40,039 nt of DNA from JANRJY01 sp033763735 (GCA_033763735.1 JANRJY010000005.1:1-40039); one strand, 5' to 3'; counted from the stretch's first letter, positions 23,263 to 32,978 are shown. Program-made: numbers and translations. The notes: generated by a model not told the origin, from the letters alone.

Positions 23263-24141
23263 ATGCTCAAGTCTATGACCGGATTTGGGATATCATCGGT
23301 TGAGAACGATGTATATTCCATTTCTGTTGAAATAAAATCAGTCAACTCAAAATCGCAGGATTTTTCATTCAAACTTCCAAAAAATTTTCAAGACAAAGAA
23401 GTGGATGTCAAAACACTTTTGGGGCAAACTCTGGAAAGGGGCAAAGTAAGCGTAAATATTGAATTTGCCCGTAAAGGTAATATTAAGCCAAAGTTGGTTA
23501 TTAATCCAGACTTGTTCAAAGCTTATTATGAAGATATAAACAAAAATGCCCAAGCAGTTGGAATCAACACCAATGATATATTGCGCACAATCATTGGACT
23601 TCCCGATGTATTTGACGTGGACAAAAGCGACAAGGATTTGGATCACGATTGGGAGACCTTATTCGGAATCATTAAAGATGCTGCTGTTAAGTGCAACGCT
23701 TTCAGAGAAAAAGAAGGCGCAGCATTAACCAAAATGTTGCTTTCTTATATTGGCAAAATCGAAAGTTTACTTGAAAAAATAATCGAGCAAGATCCTAAAC
23801 GAATTGAAAAGATTCGCGAAAAAATCAAAACACGACTGGAAGATGTAATCCCAATTGACAAAATCGACCAAAACCGATTTGAACAAGAGTTGATTTTTTA
23901 TATTGAGAAGTTGGATATTGAAGAAGAAAAAGTACGATTAAAAAACCACCTCGAATATTTTGCCGAAACGATGAAAGAAAAAGAAGGCAATGGCAAAAAA
24001 CTGGGTTTCATAGCACAAGAAATTGGACGAGAAATTAACACGATAGGCTCCAAATGCAACGATTCAATCATTCAGAAATGCGTGGTGGAAATGAAGGAAG
24101 AATTGGAAAAAATCAAGGAACAGACGCTGAATGTGTTGTAA
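23263..24141 (+). CDS. YicC-family endoribonuclease
   Basis: A 292-residue protein with the family start MLKSMTGFG and the C-terminal DUF1732 block (KLGFIAQEIGREINTIGSK, then IIQKCVVEMKEELEKIKEQ). YicC proteins are RNases implicated in sRNA and mRNA turnover and stationary-phase survival. The length of about 290 residues is normal. It is monocistronic here, behind a repeat; gmk, a frequent neighbour, is not present. Confidence 0.92.
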   Translation: MLKSMTGFGISSVENDVYSISVEIKSVNSKSQDFSFKLPKNFQDKEVDVKTLLGQTLERGKVSVNIEFARKGNIKPKLVINPDLFKAYYEDINKNAQAVGINTNDILRTIIGLPDVFDVDKSDKDLDHDWETLFGIIKDAAVKCNAFREKEGAALTKMLLSYIGKIESLLEKIIEQDPKRIEKIREKIKTRLEDVIPIDKIDQNRFEQELIFYIEKLDIEEEKVRLKNHLEYFAETMKEKEGNGKKLGFIAQEIGREINTIGSKCNDSIIQKCVVEMKEELEKIKEQTLNVL

Positions 24142-24158
24142 GCTATGTAGAAATCGGG

Positions 24159-24530
24159 CTATTTTTTAAAAATAAAATATACAGCCAGAATCAAAAACAC
24201 AAAGCCTATAAAATGATTCAATCGAAAAGTTTCATTTTTGAAAAAAACGATAGTAAATACTGTAAAAACAGTCAGCGTGATCACTTCCTGAATTACTTTT
24301 AATTGCCATAAATTAAATGGACCACCATTGCCAATATATCCAATTTTGTTGGCCGGCACCTGAAATGAATATTCCAACAAAGCCACTCCCCAACTTATCA
24401 GAATAATACTGATCAATCCCAATTGATTGAACCAATTGAATTGCTTGAACTTCAAATGTCCGTACCAAGCAATAGTCATGAAAATGTTAGAAACCAATAA
24501 CAATGCCAAAGTAATTATTGTCTTTTTCAT
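24159..24530 (-). CDS. DUF486 (DMT-like) small membrane protein
   Basis: A 123-residue protein with four hydrophobic helices: LALLLVSNIFMTIAWYGHL, LGLISIILISWGVALLEY, LKVIQEVITLTVFTVFTIVFF and FIGFVFLILAVYFIF. The SNIFMTIAWYGHLKF and EYSFQVPANKIGY segments identify DUF486. I start at the third in-frame ATG (24530), where the family normally begins; earlier ATGs would add 6-8 residues. The substrate is unknown. It ends 17 nt from the convergent yicC. Confidence 0.85.
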   Translation of the reverse strand: MKKTIITLALLLVSNIFMTIAWYGHLKFKQFNWFNQLGLISIILISWGVALLEYSFQVPANKIGYIGNGGPFNLWQLKVIQEVITLTVFTVFTIVFFKNETFRLNHFIGFVFLILAVYFIFKK

Positions 24531-24636
24531 TTCTAACATATTTAGTTTTGACAAAAATAAAATTCCAAGGGAATAAAAGATAATAAAAAAAAGTAATGTA
24601 GAAAAAATATAATTGTTGAAAACAACAATGACCTAC

Positions 24637-25563
24637 CTATACGCCTCCAATCATATTTTCTCTCCTTCGCATTTTTCCTGCTGGAATCCCGAACATCATT
24701 TTGAACCTACGGCAAAAATAAGCAGTATCTTTAAATCCAATCTGTCGACCTATTTCTCTGATGCTGAATTTGGTTGTGCGTAGTAAGTTTACTGCCGCCT
24801 CCATTCGTTGATATTCAATATAATCCTGAGGATTGATACCTGTAAGCATTTTGAAATATTGACCTACGTAATCTTCTGAAACATTAGCTACATTGGCCAA
24901 TTGTTGATTGGACAAATCTCCACCCAGATTATCTTTGATATAAGTAAAAATATCTATTAATCGAGGATCTTTAAAGTAGGTTACATTAGTGGCAAGTTGC
25001 TCAACAAAAAGGCCTTGCATGATAATATACCTAATTATTTCAACTCCAATCCTTTCCGTATTCAAAGCAATTACGCGCTCTTTGCCGGGGTTGCTTGAAT
25101 GCATTTCCTTGATGAGTTCCATTAAGTTGTTGGCAATCATTTCATTTTTGCCAATTTTAAAAGTAGGTATGTCTAATGATGAGAAAAAGTTTACAGTCTC
25201 GAAAACCTTAGCATCAAAGGTAATATAGCTTACGGAGTCCGATTCTTTGCCTATAATATTAACATCTTTTATACTTGAGAAATATTTTTCACGATTGGTT
25301 ACATAATCTTCATTAGTAATCTTAACTGCATTTTTTGATCCATAAGTTATAGGTGTAAGCTTGCCGCCGGGAATAAAAACAAATTCACCTTCTTCAACTT
25401 TAGCCTGATCGGCACCAAAGTAAACCTCGCCTTTGTTGACATAAACCAGACGGTTTTCAACATCATAAAAATTGGAAATAAAAACCGGTTTAATGATTTT
25501 TAAATATTTTGCCTTGATAAATCTGATACCTAAGGACTCGATGATTTTATTGTAATCTTCCAT
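24637..25563 (-). CDS. AraC-family transcriptional regulator
   Basis: A 308-residue protein. The N-terminal half looks like a cupin-type sensor (VEEGEFVFIPGGKLTPITYG). The C-terminal AraC DNA-binding domain (about 205-305) has both helix-turn-helix units: SNQQLANVANVSEDYVGQYF and the signature IREIGRQIGFKDTAYFCRRF. It has a strong promoter of its own. Target genes are unknown; candidates are the flanking DUF486 and acyl-CoA dehydrogenase genes. Confidence 0.9.
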   Translation of the reverse strand: MEDYNKIIESLGIRFIKAKYLKIIKPVFISNFYDVENRLVYVNKGEVYFGADQAKVEEGEFVFIPGGKLTPITYGSKNAVKITNEDYVTNREKYFSSIKDVNIIGKESDSVSYITFDAKVFETVNFFSSLDIPTFKIGKNEMIANNLMELIKEMHSSNPGKERVIALNTERIGVEIIRYIIMQGLFVEQLATNVTYFKDPRLIDIFTYIKDNLGGDLSNQQLANVANVSEDYVGQYFKMLTGINPQDYIEYQRMEAAVNLLRTTKFSIREIGRQIGFKDTAYFCRRFKMMFGIPAGKMRRRENMIGGV

Positions 25564-25600
25564 GATTGGTAATCTTTAGTGTAAAATACACGGATTTGTA

Positions 25601-25630
25601 CAAAACTAATAGAGAAATTTAATATAACAA
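25601..25630 (-). promoter_or_regulatory. Promoter of the AraC regulator
   Basis: On the minus strand TTG (25630-25628), a 19-nt spacer and TAGTTTTG (25608-25601), about 38 nt before the ATG at 25563. This is an exact match to the Bacteroidota consensus. Confidence 0.65.
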
Positions 25631-25728
25631 AATACAGCGCATTTAAATTGTATAGTAAAAAAATATTTTATTCATTTTTTTAGAAGGAATAGCAATATTC
25701 AAAGTCACAGAAAAGTTGCAAAATAAGA

Positions 25729-26868
25729 TTATTTTAATATTTCACGTGCAATTACGATTCTTTGAATTTCTGAGGTGCCTTCATAAATCTGGGTAATTTT
25801 AGCATCACGCATAAGTCTTTCCACATGAAATTCTTTGACATAACCATATCCTCCATGTATTTGAACGGCCTCAATAGTTGTTTTCATTGCCACTTCGGAG
25901 GTATATAGTTTGGCCATAGCGCTCGCCTTGGCATAGTCCTTACCTTGATCTTTAAGCCAAGCTGCCTGATAACATAAAAGACGAGCCGCTTGTATTTCCA
26001 TTTCCATATCAGCAAGCTTGAATTGAATGGCCTGATGTTGCGATATTTCTTTGCCAAATGCTTTTCTTTCTTTGGAATATGAAAGAGAAAGTTCATAGGC
26101 TCCGGCTGCAATTCCTAAGGCTTGTGCTGCAATGCCGATTCGACCACCATTAAGGGTTTCCATTGCATATTTGAAACCAAATCCTTCCGGACCTAGTCTA
26201 TTCTCTTTTGAAACTTTTACATCTTGAAACATTAACGAATGGGTATCAGATGAACGAATACCTAATTTGTTTTCTTTTTTGCCTATAGTAAAACCAGGTG
26301 TTCCTTTTTTGACCAATAAAGCGTTGATACCTTTGTGGGCCAATTCGGCATGTGTTTGTGCAATGACAATATAATGTGTTGCATTTCCACCATTAGTGAT
26401 CCAGTTTTTAGTGCCGTTGAGCAAATAATGATCACCCATGTCAATAGCAGTTGTTTTTTGAGAAGTGGCATCAGAACCGGCTTCAGGTTCGGATAATGCA
26501 AACGCACCTAATATTTCTCCTTTAGCCACGGGAACAAGCCATTCTTTTTTTTGAGCCTCTGTGCCATACTTTTCAACTCCCCAACAAAAAAGGGAATTGT
26601 TTACCGACATACAAACGCCTGCAGATGCATCCACTTTTGATATTTCTTCCATAGCCACCACATAGGAAATGGTATCCATGCCGCTGCCTCCGTATTGCGC
26701 ATCCGTCATTATACCCATGAAGCCTAATTCGCCTAGTTTTTTGATTTGCTCGTGAGGAAAAGTTTGGTGCTCATCCCTTTCGATTACGCCCGGTAAAAGT
26801 TCTTTTTGGGCAAATTCCCTGGCAGCTTCTTTTACGGCTTGTTGTTCTTCGGTAAGTTCAAAAGTCAT
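25729..26868 (-). CDS. Acyl-CoA dehydrogenase
   Basis: A 379-residue FAD flavoprotein catalysing alpha-beta dehydrogenation of acyl-CoA in beta-oxidation or branched amino acid breakdown. It has the family signatures ALSEPEAGSDA and, at the C-terminus, QIYEGTSEIQRIVIAREILK, whose Glu is the catalytic base position of short and medium chain enzymes. Length is standard. Chain-length preference cannot be read. It lies upstream of the AraC gene on the same strand. Confidence 0.93.
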   Translation of the reverse strand: MTFELTEEQQAVKEAAREFAQKELLPGVIERDEHQTFPHEQIKKLGELGFMGIMTDAQYGGSGMDTISYVVAMEEISKVDASAGVCMSVNNSLFCWGVEKYGTEAQKKEWLVPVAKGEILGAFALSEPEAGSDATSQKTTAIDMGDHYLLNGTKNWITNGGNATHYIVIAQTHAELAHKGINALLVKKGTPGFTIGKKENKLGIRSSDTHSLMFQDVKVSKENRLGPEGFGFKYAMETLNGGRIGIAAQALGIAAGAYELSLSYSKERKAFGKEISQHQAIQFKLADMEMEIQAARLLCYQAAWLKDQGKDYAKASAMAKLYTSEVAMKTTIEAVQIHGGYGYVKEFHVERLMRDAKITQIYEGTSEIQRIVIAREILK

Positions 26869-26952
26869 AATAATTATGATTATAACATTAAGAACGAAAA
26901 AAAGAGTTACAAGTTGTATAAGATATTAATAATCAGCTTAAAAAATTAAAAT

Positions 26953-27022
26953 ACGGATAACGCTAATTTGACTAATTAGAACATATTTATTAGTTGATAT
27001 TCGATGAATCTGTGTTATCCGT
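26953..27022. repeat. Intergenic inverted repeat ACGGATAAC / GTTATCCGT
   Basis: A 9-bp perfect stem (26953-26961 with 27014-27022) closing a 52-nt AT-rich loop with further partial pairing (CTAATTAG, ATTAGTTG). It occupies the gap 26869-27031, which has no gene. Units of this ACGGATAA type recur between genes in Bacteroidota, as I recall. Confidence 0.5.
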
Positions 27023-27031
27023 GTGCCATAT

Positions 27032-27949
27032 TTAGTCCACAATCAACCCACCTCTGTTTCTGAGCCAGTTTTTGAGTCTTTCAGGCCAGTCGGCAATCCT
27101 TTCAGGATTTTGTCTATCTTTTTCTTTTTGCGGATAAAAACCAAAGCCATGACCACCTCTTTCATAAATATGAATCTCAGAGGGTACATTGTTTTCGCGC
27201 AATGCAGTGTAGTACATCAGGCTGTTTTCTACTTTAACCCAATCATCTGCTGCATGAACCAAAAAAGTTGGTGGTGTGTAAGGTGTCACTCTGGTTTCGG
27301 TAGACATACTATCTACTAATTTTGCATCCGCATTATCTCCTAAAAGTACGCCTCTTCCAAATTCAAAAGCATATTTGGTTCTAAATGATATGACCGGATA
27401 TAATAAAATTGAAAAATTGGGACGACAACTTACTTTTTCAATTGGATCTTTGGCATTTGCATTGCCTCCATCAAACATAGTAGATAAACATGAGGCAAGA
27501 TGTCCTCCGGCGGAGAAACCTATTACTCCAATTTTTTCAGGATTAATTCCATATTCTTTTGCTTTGCTGCGAAATAAACGCATGGCTCTTTTGGCATCGG
27601 TGATCATAGCCGGATGTTTGTATTTTTTGTGATCCCACGTGCCTAGTCGGTAACGAAGTATGGCTGCGGTCATTCCTTGTTGGTTGAACCATCGGGCTAC
27701 TTGCCATCCTTCATGACCCAATGCAAGTGTGACATATCCACCTCCGGGACATACTAGAACGGCTCCTTCGCTTTTTTTCTGTTTTTCAGGGAAATAAATA
27801 GTTATAGATGGCTTATCGACCTCTTCGGTTCCTTGAGCATAAGGTGCTCCTTCCGGCCACAAATATATTTTGACTGAATCAGAGGTTTGGGCTTTGGATA
27901 AAAGGAAGAAAGAAAATAAAATTAAGATGGTTTTAGTGATTAATTTCAT
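27032..27949 (-). CDS. Exported BD-FAE-like esterase (alpha/beta hydrolase)
   Basis: A 305-residue protein with a signal peptide (MKLITKTILILFSFFLLSKA, cut before QTSD). Mature start KIYLWPEGAPYAQG, oxyanion loop VCPGGGYVTLALGHEG, nucleophile GFSAGGHLAS, Asp in HAADDWVKVENS and His in ERGGHGFGFY are typical of xylan or sugar-acetyl esterases of the BD-FAE group. It probably removes acyl groups from plant or microbial glycans in the periplasm. It follows two glycosidase genes on the same strand, separated from them by a toxin-antitoxin pair. Confidence 0.88.
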   Translation of the reverse strand: MKLITKTILILFSFFLLSKAQTSDSVKIYLWPEGAPYAQGTEEVDKPSITIYFPEKQKKSEGAVLVCPGGGYVTLALGHEGWQVARWFNQQGMTAAILRYRLGTWDHKKYKHPAMITDAKRAMRLFRSKAKEYGINPEKIGVIGFSAGGHLASCLSTMFDGGNANAKDPIEKVSCRPNFSILLYPVISFRTKYAFEFGRGVLLGDNADAKLVDSMSTETRVTPYTPPTFLVHAADDWVKVENSLMYYTALRENNVPSEIHIYERGGHGFGFYPQKEKDRQNPERIADWPERLKNWLRNRGGLIVD

Positions 27950-27984
27950 ATTTATAACTTATTAGCTTATTAAATCTTTTCAAG

Positions 27985-28302
27985 TTAAATTTTAAGTAGT
28001 GGAATGTTAATTGTAATAATATTCCAAATAGCATAATCATCAACGCCAAAATATTCATGAATGATAAAATTTCGAAGCGAAATAATTTTAGACCATGGAA
28101 CATTTGGGTGGTTTTCAAAAAATTCGTTTGATAATTTATTTGATGCCTCTCCGATAATTTCTAATTGCCTTAAAGTAGCATTCAACATCATCGAATTATT
28201 TACAAATGATTCTTTATCAACACCGGAGATATAACTTTCTATTTCCTGAATAGCAAACAAAATATGTTTTCGTCTTATTTCATCACCAATTTTATCTTGC
28301 AT
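27985..28302 (-). CDS. HepT-type HEPN toxin (second pair)
   Basis: A 105-residue DUF86 HEPN protein. The active-site Rx4HxY is complete: R77, H82, Y84 in RNFIIHEYF. The helix ATLRQLEIIGEASNKLS is the family core. It overlaps its antitoxin gene by 11 nt. It is divergent in sequence from the first pair (5554-5892), so the two modules are not a recent duplication. Confidence 0.87.
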   Translation of the reverse strand: MQDKIGDEIRRKHILFAIQEIESYISGVDKESFVNNSMMLNATLRQLEIIGEASNKLSNEFFENHPNVPWSKIISLRNFIIHEYFGVDDYAIWNIITINIPLLKI

Positions 28303-28585
28303 AAATAAGTTTTTTTTGACTATCTACGATTGGTCGAATAAACTGGCTTAAGGAACGAGTTGTGACAATATCAACTTTACAAGATAATAATTTTTCCAAT
28401 TCATATTTATAATCCATTAATTCAAATCCAATTGGGTATGAATAATCCAATTCAAGAAGTAAGTCAACATCGCTTTCTGTATTTGCATTCCCTATTGCAT
28501 ATGAACCGAATAAAAAAGCATTAACAACCGGCTTATTTAAAAAATAAGATTTGATAACGGATTCTTGATTAGGCGAAATATACAT
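28292..28585 (-). CDS. MntA-type nucleotidyltransferase antitoxin (second pair)
   Basis: A 97-residue minimal nucleotidyltransferase with exact GSx10DxD: G27-S28 and D39-V40-D41, followed by the LLLELD strand and KVDIVTT. It is expected to AMPylate the HepT Tyr84. It lies between a glycosidase gene (36 nt upstream) and an esterase gene, with its own -7-like box. Confidence 0.88.
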   Translation of the reverse strand: MYISPNQESVIKSYFLNKPVVNAFLFGSYAIGNANTESDVDLLLELDYSYPIGFELMDYKYELEKLLSCKVDIVTTRSLSQFIRPIVDSQKKLIYAR

Positions 28586-28605
28586 TAAAGTAATATTAAC
28601 TATTG

Positions 28606-28613
28606 CAAAGATA
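28606..28613 (-). promoter_or_regulatory. Possible -7 box of the second MntA/HepT pair
   Basis: The minus strand reads TATCTTTG, 20 nt before the ATG at 28585. No -33 TTG is seen because that position lies at the end of the glycosidase gene. Same layout as at the first pair (5234-5241). Confidence 0.4.
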
Positions 28614-28621
28614 GTAATGAT

Positions 28622-30994
28622 TTAGAATACTAAATTACACACACCAACTCCTTCAAAATCAATATAAGTTATTCCATCTTTAACCTGACTTTGGTAAATA
28701 ATTTCTTTCCCTTCAAATAATAATTTTGGGAGTGAATTAATATTTTTCATCATTATCACGTTTTTTCCAAAAGCTTGCATCTCAAATTTATTTCCCTGGA
28801 TGTTTTTCAATTTTAAAGTGGAATATATTAATGTTGGTTTTGACTCTTTTTCGGTGCTTAGCGTTACTTCAATTTGATTTTTACCTGTCAGCAGTAAGTT
28901 GTCAGGAATTTGATATGTGCTTTTAAGAACTTTACCATTCAGCTTAATTAATTTGATGTTATTACCAGTGCCTAAGTATTTTATGCTTATTTCACTTTGT
29001 TGATACGTGTAATCTTCAATTCCTGATAAGTAAGATGTTCCCCGTATGGCGATTCCAAAAGGTAGTTTCTTTATGGCCAAATTGCTTACTGCTGCAATAA
29101 AAGCTGAGATAGAAAATGCTTGAGGTCGTACATCGTGGTATACATTACAATCTTCAACATCAACTATTTCACATATGGTGTATGGCATTGGTAGACATTT
29201 GCCTGGTTTTATACATTGTGGTATTACATATTCAATTCCTTTAATAATATCTTCTTCTTTATGAATTTCACTGTCCATCGAAATTAATGTAGAAAACCAT
29301 TCCGGGTAAAAGTTGCCTTTCGGTTTGTTCATATGATGTTTGAAAAGATTACTTCTGGTCTCGGCCAAATTTTCGTAGGAAGGATAAAATGGAGGTACCG
29401 TTAAGCCCCAAACATAATCCGTTTTATCCATTCCAAATGGTCCGGCATTTACTTGTTGATTTTGAGTGGTAATCAAAGTTCCATAGCCAGGCTCAACATT
29501 GTTGAATTGAGCTGTTAATCTTTTTTCCAGATTTTTAGCTTTCAACAAATACAATCCTGACATCGAGCCACTTTCCATAGCTGACATCATCAAGTATGAT
29601 GAGTAACATATGTAATTCATATACAAATCATATGCTTGAGTAATGGTATCACCTTTCCATCTGGAAATGTTTTTACCGGTTTGGGCACCCATTGCATCGT
29701 CCCATCCATCGCCATAACTATTGTAAAAAGGAGACTCACAATAATGATATCTATAAAAAAGACCATTTTTGTTATCAAAATAATTGTTTTCCAGCCATTG
29801 AATGTTGTCTTCTAAAACACTCATATATTTACCATCAAGATATTTGGTGTCGCCTGTCGAAGTCCAATATGTGAATGCAGACCATATACCATAAAATGGA
29901 CCATCTTCTTCAAGTTTGGTTATTTTACCGGCAACAAGCTGTCCAAAGAATCTTTCCTTTTTCCCGTTTTTTTCAATCACGGTTGGGTTTGACAATTCAA
30001 ATCCTGTCCAATCTTTCAAAGGATTGGTCCAACCGGAATATCCATTAAATGCATTCACCATAGCTCCATCTCTGTGCCAAATCATATAATAAATATATCT
30101 CAATGCGGCTCTTATTGCACCTGATTCATCTTGCATTGAAAGCAATACTTTTTTATTGATATCAAGTATTTTCTGAAGGTCAGGGTTGTTTTTGACGGTT
30201 ATTTTACCATTACGTGTCGCAGCAATTATTTTGGTTTTGTTTGCTTCCAAAGTAGTATTTACATCTGCAAAAGCTAATACGTTGGCAATTGAAGATACAT
30301 TCTCGGAAATATCATCTCCAACGAATACCATTGTCTGATTGGCACTTAAATATGCTCTTGAATAAAAGCTTCGGAACGGATCATAATGTTTTTGGTGAAT
30401 AAAACTACCTTCTCCTGTTCCTAAAGAAGCAATATAACCTAGAATTTTGCCTCTATCAGGATGCTGTGTGGATAGATTTTTCGGATCAAATTTTAACAGT
30501 TTATCTTGTTTATCCGTTTTGATATCAACGACTTCTGGTTTTTCAAACCAGATTATTACAGCTGGTTTGTCAAAAACGGATACGATATGAAGCTTTTGTC
30601 CATTTTTATAGTAAATAATTGAATGAAATGGATCATAATCACATTTTTCAAATTGAGAATAAGGCAAGTTTGGAAATGAAATCTTATCAAACAACTTTGT
30701 AAAATCATCCCGAGAGGAAAAATTTCGATCGATATAAATATTGGATTTGCCGGCTAGGGGAGAAACCCACATTTCCAGTTTTTTGCGATTAAGGTTATAT
30801 TCAATCCGAATTCCCTTACGATTATGCATTAAAATAAATGATTGTCCTTGCAAACCATCTTGTGATGAATTTTCGGCATATCTATCAAGACCACTTAAGT
30901 CGTCACTGGATTGTGCTTTAATTACATAAGACAAAAGGACAAATGATAACAGACAGAAGGCTTTGGGAAATATATTAACCAATTTTATACTCAT
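28622..30994 (-). CDS. Exported six-hairpin glycosidase-like protein
   Basis: A 790-residue protein with a signal peptide (LSFVLLSYVIKAQ). A beta-rich N-terminal domain (about 25-270) precedes an (alpha/alpha)6 region (about 275-660) with MIWHRDGAMVNAFNG, GPFYGIWSAFTYWTSTGD and YGDGWDDAMGAQTG, a WxRDG and acid-rich pattern seen in GH15/GH63-like clans. A C-terminal beta domain follows. I cannot assign a GH family or substrate. It overlaps the upstream DUF5696-like gene by 20 nt, so the two are translated together. Confidence 0.75.
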   Translation of the reverse strand: MSIKLVNIFPKAFCLLSFVLLSYVIKAQSSDDLSGLDRYAENSSQDGLQGQSFILMHNRKGIRIEYNLNRKKLEMWVSPLAGKSNIYIDRNFSSRDDFTKLFDKISFPNLPYSQFEKCDYDPFHSIIYYKNGQKLHIVSVFDKPAVIIWFEKPEVVDIKTDKQDKLLKFDPKNLSTQHPDRGKILGYIASLGTGEGSFIHQKHYDPFRSFYSRAYLSANQTMVFVGDDISENVSSIANVLAFADVNTTLEANKTKIIAATRNGKITVKNNPDLQKILDINKKVLLSMQDESGAIRAALRYIYYMIWHRDGAMVNAFNGYSGWTNPLKDWTGFELSNPTVIEKNGKKERFFGQLVAGKITKLEEDGPFYGIWSAFTYWTSTGDTKYLDGKYMSVLEDNIQWLENNYFDNKNGLFYRYHYCESPFYNSYGDGWDDAMGAQTGKNISRWKGDTITQAYDLYMNYICYSSYLMMSAMESGSMSGLYLLKAKNLEKRLTAQFNNVEPGYGTLITTQNQQVNAGPFGMDKTDYVWGLTVPPFYPSYENLAETRSNLFKHHMNKPKGNFYPEWFSTLISMDSEIHKEEDIIKGIEYVIPQCIKPGKCLPMPYTICEIVDVEDCNVYHDVRPQAFSISAFIAAVSNLAIKKLPFGIAIRGTSYLSGIEDYTYQQSEISIKYLGTGNNIKLIKLNGKVLKSTYQIPDNLLLTGKNQIEVTLSTEKESKPTLIYSTLKLKNIQGNKFEMQAFGKNVIMMKNINSLPKLLFEGKEIIYQSQVKDGITYIDFEGVGVCNLVF

Positions 30995-32978
30995 ATGGCT
31001 GAAAGCTTATTCCATTAATATTTACAATTTTATTTGAAAAATTGATTGTAATGGATTTCCCATTACCAAAACTTGTTTTTTCAACACTGTAATCATCTGT
31101 CAAAAACTCATGATTGATCATTTCAGCGGTTGCGATTTGGCCAAACCAATCGTCTACATGCATGGTAGATGATATAGCTTTTAATTGAATTTCCTGATCT
31201 TCAATGGAATGCGCCCAATAGCACATAAAATATCCCCACAACATATCCTCCAAATGTTCAGGGTATTCACCTTTGCTCAATTTATCTTGATTAGGTATGG
31301 AAGAAGCTACTGAATTGTATCGGCCCATCATTATACAGTCATGATATACCAATGGCCAAAGTGGAATCGATTCTCCAGGCGTTCTTTGATGTCTGCATTC
31401 CATCCAATCGACTAAAGGTATCCCAAAATCGGCTGATTCTTCACTTCCAAACAGTTGGTTCTGGTTATTAAAAAACTTTATAAATTCAGTTTTTAGTTGC
31501 AAATCTTTGTTCCTGGATATTTCATTGCCTTTTTCAAATGATTCGTACAATTGCATAGCAGTAATAGTATCTACGAACATGCCGTCTGCTTCCAAATTTT
31601 TGATATTAGGCCAGTTCCGTTTTGCATATTCAAGGCCTGCTTTATAATTCATTATATAGCTTTGTCCGCCCGCCCAGAATCCGCCTAACATTAGATTTCC
31701 TTTCTTATTAATATTCACACCCTTCGGGAAACTTGGATTTTGTTCATAGCTATCCTGATAGTTGTCGTGCAGTACAACAGAATATGGACCTTGAACATTG
31801 CAGGCATTTTTAAGTTCATCCACAGTCCCCAATTGAGGCTCAGGGGGCCAAATATCAGGATGAGAATAGTCATATCCTCCTCTAATCCAGCCTCTTATAT
31901 TGAATATTCCTTTCTTCATTCCCGCTGCTTTTATTTTTTCAATAGCTTCCGGAATGCCTTTAAATTTGTTAAGAATAGTAAGTTTTCCTTCGGATTCTTT
32001 AAACTTCTGATCTTTGATTTTTAATCTATTTTCAATATTTTCTTCATTTTTTGCAGGCCAGGCACCGACAAAGGATATAAGTCGTCCTCCAATCATATTT
32101 GCGAGAGCAGGTTTTTCTTTAATTTTTGATTCTATCGATTTAAAAAGACCTTTTTTCTGAGCTATTTGTCTATATTTTTTTGCTTGACCAACATAACCAT
32201 TTTGTGTAAAAGTATATTTAATGGATCGGCTTGTTTCCCATTTTTCCAATGATTTTAACCATGTAGGAACGACTGCCAACTCACTTGCCAAGATACCTGA
32301 ATTTTCAAAATTCTCTTCAAATACAGCCATCCAACCATTTCTGCCATCTTTTTTTAATCCACCAAACCACCTCATATTCATATGGGAAAAAAATGTATGA
32401 AAATATCTACTTGTTAATGGTTTGCGAATTAATCGCCCCACCCCCATAGGCAAAACCAACATTTCCGATTCGATATATGGAGGAAACATCAAATTGGGCA
32501 ATTGATCATCTATTTTTGTTATTCTGAATTTCAATAATTCATCCTCCAACGTAGCCGCACAATAAAATGTTCCCATTACTTTTTTCTGAAATCCCAAAAG
32601 TGTAAATTTTATTTCTTCGCCTATTTTTTCGCCTCTAAACCTTCCGGGATATTGTTCCACGCTTGAACGTTCTTGGCGAACCCATACATGACCACGGTCT
32701 ATTGCTTCTTCTTCCTGAAGTGCAACTTTAGCCATATTCCAGGTGGTATTTGAAATTTTGTCAATTATTATAGCAGAGGCATCAGAAAACCATTCGAACG
32801 ATATAAACTTGTTTTCAAGTTTTATTAATACACTTGGTTTGGAATCGACCTCATCCTCATAATAAACGTCAGGTTTTGAAAAATTATTTTTTTCGATTGT
32901 TTCAGCAGAAATTTTACCTGAAGTTAGTATTCCAACTCCGAGTGTTGTAAAACCAGACAAAAATGGTCTTCTTTTCAT
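30975..32978 (-). CDS. Exported glycosidase-like protein (DUF5696 / GH101-like)
   Basis: A 667-residue protein with a twin-arginine-like leader (MKRRPFLSGFTTLGVGIL). The first half is beta-rich. The second looks like a TIM barrel: FNIRGWIRGGYDYSHPDIWP, VVLHDNYQDSYEQNPSFP, LEADGMFVDTITAMQ with candidate acids, and FGSEESADFGIPL. This resembles DUF5696 and, more distantly, GH101-type enzymes; activity is unproven. It is the first gene of the operon and its 3' end overlaps the six-hairpin gene by 20 nt. Confidence 0.65.
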   Translation of the reverse strand: MKRRPFLSGFTTLGVGILTSGKISAETIEKNNFSKPDVYYEDEVDSKPSVLIKLENKFISFEWFSDASAIIIDKISNTTWNMAKVALQEEEAIDRGHVWVRQERSSVEQYPGRFRGEKIGEEIKFTLLGFQKKVMGTFYCAATLEDELLKFRITKIDDQLPNLMFPPYIESEMLVLPMGVGRLIRKPLTSRYFHTFFSHMNMRWFGGLKKDGRNGWMAVFEENFENSGILASELAVVPTWLKSLEKWETSRSIKYTFTQNGYVGQAKKYRQIAQKKGLFKSIESKIKEKPALANMIGGRLISFVGAWPAKNEENIENRLKIKDQKFKESEGKLTILNKFKGIPEAIEKIKAAGMKKGIFNIRGWIRGGYDYSHPDIWPPEPQLGTVDELKNACNVQGPYSVVLHDNYQDSYEQNPSFPKGVNINKKGNLMLGGFWAGGQSYIMNYKAGLEYAKRNWPNIKNLEADGMFVDTITAMQLYESFEKGNEISRNKDLQLKTEFIKFFNNQNQLFGSEESADFGIPLVDWMECRHQRTPGESIPLWPLVYHDCIMMGRYNSVASSIPNQDKLSKGEYPEHLEDMLWGYFMCYWAHSIEDQEIQLKAISSTMHVDDWFGQIATAEMINHEFLTDDYSVEKTSFGNGKSITINFSNKIVNINGISFQPYEYKIG

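Noticed and set aside
23148..23303. A 51-codon ORF (start MAKSLAPSKSPSPFRGG) before yicC.
   Set aside because: Much of it is the translated palindromic repeat and its end overlaps yicC in another frame. I take it as an accident of repeats that lack stops.
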